From: Notamacropus eugenii | Lineage: Eukaryota > Chordata > Mammalia > Diprotodontia > Macropodidae | Direction: 5' to 3' | Assembly: GCF_028372415.1 (NCBI RefSeq) | Contig: NC_092879.1 | Span: forward strand, 98,089,067 to 98,153,066 | DNA length: 64,000 nt | Shown here: positions 54,295 through 64,000 of the stretch, one piece after another | Numbering within the stretch: position 1 is the stretch's first letter | How the letters are laid out: the number at the start of each line of letters is the position of its first letter | Notes under the pieces: model-generated | Databases searched by the model: none | Told to the model about the DNA's origin: nothing | What the model saw: only the letters and a program-made list of their open reading frames with translations | Translations under genes and position numbers: made by a program

Positions 54295-54790
54295 GTTTTT
54301 TCTTTTAAGTTTTTAAGTTTATTTTAAACTTAAATACAAAATAAGAAAAGAAAAAATTGTCACGTGCACAGCAAAACATGAGAGCATTCAATTTAAACAA
54401 TATGTTTCCATTTCAAGAAAACCTATGCAATAAAGACTACACGTTGTTTTCAAAGCTGTCCAGATTCTCTTTGCCTCCTTGTAGGTTTTCTTTTGTTCTC
54501 AGCTTTGCACCTTTTACTTTATTTGTTTCCCCCTCCCTCCACCCCCCCCAAGAAAGCTACAATTAAGCACCGAGATGTATGTGCATGCACACATACATAT
54601 ATATTGTATATGTGTGTATATGTATGTACACAGATATGTGTATGTGTGTCTACGTATGTACATAGATATCCATAAACATACACCAGTACATAGTCATACA
54701 CATATATGTAAGACCACGTTATACATATATCCACTTGTCATCTGTTTTTTGGAAGGTGGATGGCATCTTCCTCTGCTTTTTTACATAATA
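54295..54790 (-). mobile_element. L1 3' UTR fragment, reverse, with TATG/CATA microsatellite
   Basis: 'gaaggtggatggcatcttcc' near 54751 matches 'ggaggtggatggcattttct' of the L1 at 44.4 kb. In both, a CA/TG microsatellite lies just before it (here 54580-54720). Confidence 0.6.
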
Positions 54791-54899
54791 AATTCTACTT
54801 CTGACCTTTATTCTACATTTGTGTGTATCTTTCATTTTATAGCATTTCCTGAAAGTAACATATTGCTGAATTCAAAGGAATAATCTGATAGCAGTTTCC

Positions 54900-55320
54900 A
54901 TTTTACAGCTAAATGCATCCTATTGACATCCTGAGCTGTAGTTATTTGTATGTTTCTTTCCTCCCTATTTTCCCTCACCGTCCTCACCTTATCCCTTCTC
55001 CTCCTCACGTCTCTGCTTTACTTCTACCCACTGCCTTGCCCTCCTATTCCTTACCCTGCTCCCCTCCAAGAGTCCGTCTCAGCCTCTCCCCTTGGCCTCT
55101 TGCTTCTTTCTGAATCCTTCTAGATATGTATGCTGCTCCCTCTTTAATCTGGACACCTTTTGTACCCTTCTCCTGAGCCCTCCTAAGTGTGTCCGTTCTC
55201 TCTTTAAGCCAGCTCTGTGTGAGTAGGTTCCAGCACGAGCAGCCCTTCTCCCCATTGGATTCCTCAGCATCACTTCCTCTTACACCTCATGTCGATGACA
55301 GGATTGCTTTTTTGACCTTG
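54900..55320 (-). repeat. Pyrimidine-rich DNA, probably L1 3' UTR
   Basis: C/T-rich words as in the HAL1 3' UTR at 61.1 kb. Tentative. Confidence 0.4.
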
Positions 55321-55788
55321 TCCTACACCATTTTGTTCCCTGATGTCTGTAACTACCGTGATTCTGATGCGAAGCTCCCCTTCCCAATAAACAGGGACCC
55401 ACTTCCACTGATCTTGGAACTGTTTTTTAATTGGGAGATAAAGTTTTAGAATAGGCAGGAAAAAAGCTATCTGTTGTTTCAAAGCTTTTAAGAAGACATA
55501 ATTCACCCTCTGTCTGCTCAGTCCTGTCCAGGTTGAGACTGCAGAGGTAAGACAAATGAGAAAGAAAGGAAATCTTTTTTTTTTTTTTACACTTTACAGA
55601 AATTTATGGCATTGAAAACAAATTAGAGGCTATTTTTGTAACTGAAGTGTAATATCTTTAACTGTAAATTTCCAAATTATGGTTTGAATGATTTTGTAAA
55701 CGGTGAAATATCCTAGTGGGGTTTTTTTGTTGTTTCAGCCGCTAGGGCTAAGATTACATGCAGATAGCACTTAAGACCTCCTTTTTCA

Positions 55789-56363
55789 ATTCTTTAACAA
55801 TTTTATTTAAAGTTTCCAGTTCCAAATTCTACCCTTCCCTTGTCCTCCCTTCCTCCCTCACCAAGACAGTAAACAATCAGATATAGGTTATACATGTGCA
55901 GTTATGTAAGACGTTGCCATATTAGTCGTTTTGTACCAGAAGACTCAAAAGAAAAGAAATGAAATGAGTGAAAACGAGCATGCTCCAGTCTGTATTTGGA
56001 GGTGGCTTTATCATTAGTCCTTTGGGAAGGTCTTGGATCATTGTGTCGCTGAGAATAGCTAAGTCATTCACAATTCTTTATCAGACAATATTGCTCTTGC
56101 TGTACACAACGTTCTCCTGGTTCTACTGACTTCACTGTGTGTCATTTCATGTAAATTTTTCCAGCCTTTTCTGAAATCATGCTGCTTGCCATTTATTATA
56201 GCGCAATAATATTCCGTTACAATCATATGCCATAGCTTGTTTAGCCATCCCCCAATGGATGGGTATCCCTTCAATTTCCAGTTCTTAGCTACCACAAAAA
56301 GGCTGCTATAAATATTTTTGTACAAATAGGTCCTTTTCCTTTCTTTGGATGTTAAAACCCTTT
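55789..56363 (-). mobile_element. 5'-truncated L1, reverse, in copy B
   Basis: ORF2 end (NIYSSLFVVAKNWKLKGYPS, LWHMIVTEYYCAI) and 3' UTR on the minus strand. Flanked by CCTTTTT-type duplicates (left near 55780, right near 56359). Copy A reads straight through at 'actcctttttaaag'. Confidence 0.75.
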
Positions 56364-56442
56364 TTATCACTCTTCCTCCACCTCCAGCATGATAGATTCA
56401 TTGTTTTAGTAGAAAATAATTTCACTGCCAAGAGAATGTTAA

Positions 56443-57467
56443 AACAAGATTGGGAGGGAAGCAGAAAACTGGGAAAGAATTTTTGCAACTAGTGTCTGTG
56501 ATAAAGGCCTCATTTCTAAAATATATAGAGAACTGAGTCCAATGTACAAGAGTACAAGTCATTCCCCAACTGACAAATGGTCAAAGGATATGAACAGGCA
56601 GTTTTCAGAGGAAGAAATTAAAGCTATCTATAGTCATATGAAACATGTTCTAAATCACTATTGATTAGAGAAATGCAAATCAAAACAGCTCTGAGGTATC
56701 ACATCACACCTATGAGATTGGCTAACATGACAAAAGAGGAAGATGATAAATGTTGGAGAAGGTGTGGGAGAGTTGGAACACATTCATTGTTGGTGGAGCT
56801 GTGAGCTGATCCAACCATTCTGGACAGCAATTTGGAACTATGCCCAAAGGGCTACAAAAATGTGCATACTCTTATATTGCTTCTAGGACTGTATCCCAAA
56901 GAGATTGTAAAAATGGGAAAGGGTCCCACATGTATCAAAATATTTATAGCACTCTCTTTGTGGTGGCCAATGTAATGGAATACTATTGTACTCTAAGAAA
57001 CGATGAACAGAAGACTTCAGAGAGGCCTGGAAGGACTTAAATGAACTGATGCTGAGTGAAAGGAGCAGAACCAGAAGAACATTGTACACAGCAACAACCA
57101 CAGTGTGAAAAGAATTTTTCTGGTAGACTTAGCCCTTCACAGCAATGCAAGGACCTAAAATATTCCCAAAGGACTCGAGGCAAAATGCCTTCCACATCAT
57201 GGAATTGGAGCGGAGAATGAAGCAGAATATTTTCTCTTGTGTTATGTTTTATTCTGATTTGTTTTTTCTCATGGTTTCCCCTATTCATTTTAATTCCTCT
57301 GTGCAACAAGACTAATGTGAAAATGTGCTTAATAAGAATGTATAAATAGAAACCTATATAAGATTGCATGTCAACTCGGGGAGGAAGGGGGAGAAAAATC
57401 TAAGACTTATGGAAGTGATTGTAGAAAACTGAAAACAAATAAATTAATAAAAAAAATAAAAATAGAG
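56443..57467 (+). mobile_element. 5'-truncated L1 with 11-bp target-site duplication
   Basis: GAGAATGTTAA at 56432-56442 and 57468-57478. Contains ORF2 C-terminus (NRYSF-type words, 'gtcattccccaactgacaaa', 'gaaatgcaaatcaaaacagc') and the 3' UTR ending 'aacaaataaattaataaa'. Copy A has the empty site 'gaaaacgttaag'. Confidence 0.88.
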
Positions 57468-58139
57468 GAGAATGTTAAGAAAGTCTTAAAGGGAAAAAAA
57501 CCTGTAGTCCACAGACTGAACCTTTATCTGGCACTTAAGTATCACCTTATTAACTCTTCTTTTCACCTTTAGAAAGAATGAGACTTGTTTAAATCAGGAA
57601 ACAATGTGAAAATAAGCAAAATTTAATTTTAAAAGGTTTTACCTTTCCACTGTTATTTTCTTCTGTTCATGACTTTCCAAAACTTAATTATTTAGATAAA
57701 TTAGAAACAGTCACCTAAAAGAAACAGGAAGAGACAGTGCAATTCAAAACAGAGAGTTTTTGCAATTGGTGCAGTATAAGAACATTTATAAAGAAGAGAT
57801 CCACTGAAGTGTTAGATCAGGATGAGAGTGAGAAAGATGAGAGGGATGCTGAAGGTAAGTGAAGGGTCTTATCAGAGTGTATAAGTGGAAAGGCAACTTT
57901 AAAATTTGTAGACCTTTAATCAAAGCCCACAGGGGAAAGAGAAGAGAGGGAAGAGTTAAGAAATCTCATTGAAATATGGATGAGCATCTTTCTATGCCGA
58001 TAGCTTTGTGAATACCATTTAGAGAAATGGCCGTTAGATTACATTTGGAAATTTCTCATGATCTCTGAGCTTTATTTCCCTAATTTGGATATTTTACATG
58101 AAAATAGCTGTAATTGTGGAGCACAGTTTAAAATGGGCA

Positions 58140-59006
58140 GTATTCTACTCAGTTACAACGTTTACTAAGTGGAAAATGTAGGAATACATTTGCAGCATGG
58201 AATTATTTGAGTATAGCTTGAAGGACCAATAGAAGGGTTTGTTTCAGGCTTTATGGAAGGCAAATATATCCATGAATATCATTAAGTTTTCAGTTTTCAT
58301 ATTTTAGGAGAGCCTCATGGGCCCCAAAAGAGGGAGCTCATGATGCAAGACTGCTAACACAAATCTTTTGGGAGTGGACTAACTGAAAGTAATGGGTCCA
58401 ATAATTTGAGGTGCTGGCAGCTAATGGTCCTTGAGAAGATTGAGATTTTGAATGATACTGTTTGTAATTTTAAATCCGAAATTGATTGATTTGAGTTTTG
58501 TCCTAAACTAAATTATCATGTGACCTCGTTTAATTAGGATGTGTTCTTCTATTAGGATAATTGTGATGTTTGGCCCCCCAAAGGTATGTCAGACCTTAAT
58601 ACAAAATACACTTAATATTAAGCATTAGGGCAATATGCTTAGAAATTTCATGAATAAGAATTAAAAGTATAATTAGATCAAAATTACCTAATAATGATGT
58701 CTGAATGCAGTCTGTATAGAACATTCAATGGCTAAATTAAGTGATTTTCTATGTAAGATAATTTAAAAAAATACATTCAGCTGAACTGATGTTATTTGTC
58801 TGGCAATAAGTTTCATTTCACGTTTAAAAATCCCTAACATCGTTTGTGTTATCGTTAAGCTTCTAATCTTTCTTGCATTGTGATATTTGGGAAATCATTG
58901 TAAGATAATTTGCAAAATGATACCTAGGGAGTTATGCAATTGTATTCTTAGCAAATTAGCTTCTCTTTTAATCTGAATGCTGTCAGACTGGCTCGAGTTT
59001 GTAGAG
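58140..59006. other. AT-rich stretch, no gene recognised
   Basis: No match to copy A was seen beyond 58130 and no open frame of note. Confidence 0.5.
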
Positions 59007-59018
59007 AATATGGTCATA

Positions 59019-60201
59019 GGACAGAGTCAAGATGGCAACAACTGCCAAACTTCCCTCAAACCCTCTCCCACAAAGCAACACAGAAACATTAAATCAAATT
59101 CTGAGTGTGGAAGTCAACAAAAATCCACAATGTGTCATTTTTTCCAGCCCAGGTCAATTTAGAAAGACAGAAAGGTCTACAGACACTGGCATGGGACTGG
59201 CTGGAGACTATGCTATGTGGGGCACTGCAGAAGCAGCACTGGCTGTGGACCTTTGAGGTAGCAATTGCAACAGTAGTAGAGGCGGCAGCAGGAGTTTCCA
59301 AAGCACAGGGAAGTTAAGGGTACTGAATATTTGGTCAGAGACAAATTCCAGGAGACCTCTGTGCTTGCACTGGGTGAAGGATTGGGTGTCATTTGGCAGC
59401 TCTATAGCCTGTTACCCAGTTCTGCATCACTTCCAGGATGAAGAGGAATAGCCACAATTAGGAAAGAGCAGGGGTCCTACCTAGGTAAGCACCAGAGTAT
59501 AGATCAAGAACACAGACCTCTCCTCAGATCATACTACACTGGTGGTATTGAAAACCTACAGGCCTGTACATTGAACTATAGAAGTTCAGACTGGCCATCT
59601 CCCTTCCCCCCAAGTGAACAGAACCCAATTCTAACATAATGTCCAAAGTCAAGAGGTATGCTGAGAAAATGAACAGTCAACAAAAAGAGAATCCAACAAT
59701 CAAAAGTTTCTGTGGTGACAGGGAAGCTCAAGATACAAACACAGAAGAAGAACAACTTGAAAACATCTACATGCAAAGCCTCAAAGAAAAATGCAGATTG
59801 GATACAAGCCCAACAAGAATTTCTAGTAGGGCTAAAAAAAGATTTAAAAAGAACAAAAAGAAATTTAAAAATCCAAAGTGGTAGGGGAAAAATTTGGAAA
59901 AGAAATAAGAGCAATGCAAGAGAATTAACGGCTTGGCTACAGAGGAACAAAAAATACTGAATAACTCCTTAAAAATCAGAATTGACCAAACTGGTAAAAG
60001 TAGTACAAAAAAGTACTGAAGAAAATAACCCCCTAAAATTAGAATTGTTCAAGCAGAAGTTAATGACTCCATGAAACATTAAGAAAAAAAGACAAAAGAC
60101 TGAAAAAAATAGAAGAAAATATGAAATATCTTGCAGAAAAAGCAACTGATCTGGAAGACAGGTTGAGGAGAGATAATTTAAGAATTATTGGACTACCAGA
60201 A
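59019..60201 (+). mobile_element. L1 5' end plus ORF1, 3'-truncated, with target-site duplication
   Basis: Starts 'ggacagagtcaagatggcaa', the L1 5' end. ORF1 begins near 59640 (MSKVKRYAEKMNSQQKENPT) and is frameshifted. The copy stops after LRIIGLPEN at an A-rich site. AATATGGTCATA (59007-59018) and AATATGATCACA (60202-60213) are the flanking duplicates, 10 of 12 matching. Confidence 0.75.
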
Positions 60202-61473
60202 AATATGATCACAATGTTTAAAAACTGTTAAGTATTTAATTGGATATATTTGACTTTAAAATAAAAATAATAATAATGACTACAACAGTCCTTGTAATTT
60301 CTCCTTATTTGTGAAACTCCTTGAAGATTTGTTCAGTTCTTTGGGAACCTTCTGAAGGGTTAATGGAATATAAATATCTTCCCTGTATATTTATAGGCCT
60401 ATGTGACTGCATGTGTTCCTTTTTTCTCCTTGGAACAGGGGTCGTGTTCCCAGGTCTATAGGTACACAGGTATTTTCCCTTACCAATGACAGATGTATTA
60501 CTCCTTCGAACCGTGGCCCGGTTCACAGGTGTAACACATCCTGTGTTGAGTAACAAGAGCCATGTAGGTTTACACGCCTTTTGTCACTAAGCCAATTAGG
60601 TGCTGAGTCACGTGGGATTTCATGCCTTTCTTTTATTCTTTTTTTCAAATTCATATAAATTTATTTTCAGTTTTCAACATTCATTTCCACAAAATTTTGA
60701 ATTTCAAATTTCCTCCCCATCTCCTCCCCACCCCCACTCCAGGACAGCATCTATTCTGATTGCCTTTTCCTTTAATCTGCCCTCCCTTTTATCACCTTCC
60801 CCCCATCCCCTTCCCTTCCACTTTCCTGTAGGGTAAGATAGATTTCTATACCCTATTGCTTATATATCTTATTTCCTTGTTGCATGTAAAAACAATCTCT
60901 CACATTCATTTTTAAAGCTTTGAGTTCCACATTCTCTACTTTCTCCCCTCCCCACCCACCCTCATTGAGAAGGCAAGCAATTTGATACAAGTTATGCATG
61001 TGTGGTCATGGAAAACACCTCCATAATAGTGATGTCGTGAAAGACTACATTTCTCTCTATCCTGTCCCGCCCTCTATTTATTCTATTCTCCCCTTTGACC
61101 TGTCCCTCTACCAAAGTGTTTGCTTCTGATGATCCCTTCCCCCAATCTGTCATCCCTTCTATCATTCCTCCCTCTTATCCCCTTCCCTCCTGCTTTCCTG
61201 TAGGGTAAGATAAACTTCCATACCCAATTGAGTGTGCATGATATTCCCTCCTGAAGCCAAATCAGATGAAAGGAAGGCTCACTTATTCCTTCTCACCTTC
61301 CCCTTTCCCTTCCATTGTAAAAGCTTTTTCTTGCCTCTTATGTGAGATGATTTACTACATTCTACCTCTCCCTTTCTCTTTCTCCTTGTACATTCCTCTC
61401 TACCCTGAATTTTCTTTTGTAGATATCATCCCTTCATATTCAGCTCACCCTGTGCCCTCTGTCTCTCTCTTTG

Positions 61474-61477
<4 letters not shown>

Positions 61478-61509
<32 letters not shown>

Positions 61510-61520
61510 CATATGTATAT
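61478..61520 (-). repeat. (CA)n microsatellite in the HAL1 3' UTR
   Basis: CATA then about 28 bp of CA followed by 'tatgtatatatt'. Confidence 0.85.
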
Positions 61521-61567
61521 ATTCTTTCCAACTATCCTAATACTGAGAAAGGTCTCAAGAGTTACAA

Positions 61568-62753
61568 TCATCTTTCCATGTAGGAATGTAGACAGGTCAG
61601 CTTTAATAAGTCCCTTTTGGTATCTCTTTCCTGTTTACCTTTACATGCTTCTCTTGATTCTTGTATTTGAAAGTCAAATTTTCTATTCAGCTCTGATCTT
61701 TTCAACAAGAATGCTTGAAAGTCCTCTATTTCATTGAAATTCCATTTTTTCTCCTGAAGTATTATACTCAGTTTTGCTGCATAGATGATTCTTGGTTTTA
61801 ATCCTAGCTTCTCTGACCCCTGGAATATCATATTGCAAGTGCTCTGATACCTTAGTTTAGAAGTTGCTAAGTCTTGTGTCATCCTGATTGTATTTCCACA
61901 ATATTTGAATTGCTTCTTTCTGGCTGCTTGTAATATTTTCTCCTTGACCTGGGAACTCTGGAATTTGGCTACAACATTCCTAGGAGTTTTCCTTTTGGGA
62001 TCTCTTTCAGGAGGTGATTGGTGGATTCTTTCCATTTCTATTTTACCCTCTGGTTTTAAATATCAGGGCAGTTTTCTTCGATACTTTCTTTAAAGATGAT
62101 GTCTAGGCTCTTTTTTTGATCATGGTTTTCAGGTAGCGTAGTAATTTTTAAATTGTGTCTCCTGGATCTATTTTCCATGTCAATTGTTTTTCAAATGAGA
62201 TACTTCATATTGTCTTCTATTTTTTCATTCTTTTGGTTTTGTTTTATAATTTCTTGATTTCTCATAAAGTCATTAGCTTTCATTTGATCCATTCTAATTT
62301 TTAAAGAATTATTTTCTTTAGTGAGCTTTTGGACCTCTTTTTCCATTTGGCACATTCTGCTTTTTAAAGCATTCTTCTCCCCATTGGCTTTTTGGACCTC
62401 TTTTGCCATTTGGGTTAGTCTAATTTTAAAGGTGTTATTTTCTTCAGCATTTTTTGGGTTTCCTTTAGCAAGCTGTTGACTCATTTTCCATGATTTTCTT
62501 GTATCACTCTCATATTCCTTCCCAATTTTTCCTCTACTTCTTTGATTTGATTTTCAAACTCCTTTTTGAGCTCTTCCATGGCCCGAGACCAATTCATATT
62601 TTTTTTAAAGGCTTTGGATGGAGGAGTTTTTGCTTTGTTGTCTTCTTCTGGTTGTATGTTTTGATCTTCCTTGTCACCAATGACATAAGAAAATACTTCT
62701 TCATCTAGAAAGTAAGAGTCTATAGTCTGTTTCTTTTTCTCCCTTTTGCTCAT
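61568..62753 (-). pseudogene. HAL1 ORF1 (split into three frames)
   Basis: Residues in order: N-terminal tail MSKREKKKQTIDSYFLDEEV; coiled coil (62191-62484) with MEKEVQKLTKENNSLKIRMD; C-terminal RNA-binding part (61568-62035) with ERIHQSPPERDPKRKTPRNV, QFKYCGNTIRMTQDL and LKRSELNRKFDFQIQ. The frame changes near 62482 and between 62190 and 62035, so it is no longer coding as one protein. Confidence 0.8.
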
Positions 62754-63629
62754 TTTCCTAACCCATTACTTGACTTTTGAGCTTTGTTAAGTGGAGGGCT
62801 CCAGAAGTAGCCTCAGCTTTAGCAGTGGCTGCAGCCACCCTGGGGCTTGGGCTGGGGCTAGGGCCAGACCATGCTCCCCTCTCAGTCAGGTGAGAGACCC
62901 TTCGCTCTGACCTTTGAAGCTGTGTTTACTGTTTGTGGGTTGAACTGTCAGGAATCCACAGAAGTCATCAGCAGTTCAGTCCCCTAAGGCCTGCTCCCAC
63001 TCAATCTGTGCCAAACTGTGTTCCGCTGCAAGCCTAGTGCAATAGACCCTTCCCATCAACCTTCCAGATTGTCTTGGGCTGGAAATTTGCTTCAGTCTGT
63101 CAATTTGTGGCTTCTGCTGCTCTAGAATTTGTTGAGGGTCATTTTTTTTTACAGGTTTTTTGAGGGGTTTGGGGGGAGGGCTGTAGCAGGTCTCTGCTTC
63201 TACTCTGCCATCTTGTCTCTGCCCCCACTTTCATGCCTTTTTGTATTGAGCCAATCAGGTGCCAAATCTTTGCTTAAGGGGGGCTTGCTCATGGGAAGGA
63301 TGTTTTGCTTGAGACTTTTTTGATTTCCAGGGTTAGGGACTCTGAGTAGCAATCATCAAGGCCCTTCCCGCCAGATGTGAACAAGAATTCAGATGTCAGT
63401 GTTCCCTGGTCTGGTGATGTGCAAATATTCCTGTTACTCTTAAACTTTGTTTTTGTATATTCTCGAATGATGTTTTGTCTTGTGCTAGTGTGCAGAATAA
63501 ATGTTATGGTGCTTTAGTCTAGAGTGAAGAGTGCTTATTATACTGTGAGATTTGATCCTTAGAGTAAACACACGTACGTACATATGTATACACATACATA
63601 CATATTCATAGTAGCTGCTTATATCACAT

Positions 63630-64000
63630 TGGCGACACACTTTCTATTTGGGCAAGGCTATGAAATCTTATAAGCATGGAAAAGTAGTTACTGAAAGATG
63701 ATTGTGACATTCTTAAATAGTGTAGTGTTCTAACCAGAAACTAGGACGCTTCACAACCTAAGTTAGGGGGCTGCAAGTTTGTTTTATGAGAAGTGACTTT
63801 TTAACCTAATAAATTGTTTGTCTTCTGATTATGAAAATTACGAAATTCCACCTTTCATAGTACGTATTAAAGTTACACTGTTAAGCCAACTCAGTCGTAA
63901 CAGATCCCAGATGGAAAGATTTTATTTATGTCTTAACAGTTAATATGGAACACCTTCAGATACAGATATTTGTTAGTTTGGAAATTGACGATGGTCAGTG
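63630..64000. other. No gene recognised
   Basis: AT-rich unassigned DNA to the window edge. Confidence 0.4.

Larger units (their letters stand above)
55330..58130 (+). repeat. Duplicated block 2, copy B (carries two L1 insertions)
   Basis: Partner of 42930-44240. L1 copies at 55789-56363 and 56443-57467 interrupt it at points where copy A is unbroken, so the duplication came before both L1 insertions. Confidence 0.75.
60630..63228 (-). mobile_element. HAL1 (half-L1), apparently full length, with 12-bp target-site duplication
   Basis: Flanked by TTTCATGCCTTT at 60618-60629 and 63229-63240. On the minus strand: 5' end '...gacaagatggcagagtag' near 63220, 5' UTR to 62754, ORF1 from ATG at 62753, a pyrimidine/purine-biased 3' UTR (61560-60650) and an A-rich tail at the left edge. 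ORF1 passes directly into the 3' UTR with no ORF2, as in HAL1 families. Such elements need the L1 enzyme in trans. Confidence 0.85.
60278..63629 (+). mobile_element. Possible LTR of a retrovirus-like fossil, split by a HAL1
   Basis: Left part 60278-60629 and right part 63229-63629. A CCAAT-containing unit of about 50 bp ('taagccaattaggtgctgag' / 'tgagccaatcaggtgccaaa') is repeated across the HAL1. 'tttgtatattctcg' lies about 45 bp before AATAAA (63498). The end ...ATCACA is followed by TTGGCGACACAC, which could be a primer site. Edges are guesses. Confidence 0.3.

Noticed and set aside
42000-64000. RSX or another X-inactivation RNA
   Set aside because: No GC-rich tandem motif of the RSX type is present, and RSX is known to lie near HPRT1/PHF6 and not near ALAS2.

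Overview
The window is vertebrate chromosomal DNA, almost certainly from a marsupial X chromosome. The interspersed repeats point there: CORE-SINEs with an RTE/BovB-like 3' tail, MIR and L2 relics, several marsupial-type L1 lineages and a HAL1 (half-L1). The gene pair also fits, because ALAS2 and APEX2 are tail-to-tail neighbours on human Xp11.21 and I find the same arrangement here. I cannot name the species from sequence alone.

Layout. About 1-10.6 kb is non-coding: L2/MIR/SINE relics, a 1.3-kb A/C-rich satellite and purine-rich tracts. About 10.58-26.1 kb is ALAS2 on the + strand, the erythroid 5-aminolevulinate synthase that starts haem synthesis. It has a GATA/TATA-type promoter, a non-coding exon 1 with a textbook iron-responsive element, and ten coding exons that give an intact 587-residue protein. 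Candidate GATA enhancers lie in introns 1 and 8. About 27.9-37.5 kb is APEX2 on the - strand, a nuclear/mitochondrial class II AP endonuclease. It has six coding exons (480 residues), a PIP box, a zf-GRF domain and a GC-rich promoter built on a 149-bp tandem duplication. The two 3' ends are about 1.8 kb apart.

About 38-42 kb holds dispersed SINEs, an L2 tail, a solo LTR nested in a SINE, a fold-back hAT-like element and a perfect G-quadruplex motif. From about 42 kb to the end the DNA becomes AT-rich and I recognise no host gene. This part has two blocks that occur twice in the same order (about 42.1-44.2 kb and 51.0-58.1 kb), with degraded retrovirus-like fossils, and many L1 copies inserted afterwards. 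Several insertions have clear target-site duplications. Two are L1 5' ends that stop inside ORF1, and one is an apparently full-length HAL1.

In human the neighbour beyond APEX2 is PFKFB1. I saw no exon of it here, so it is either farther out or displaced by the repeat-rich block. All coordinates of splice sites and repeats come from reading by eye. No alignment or database search was run.
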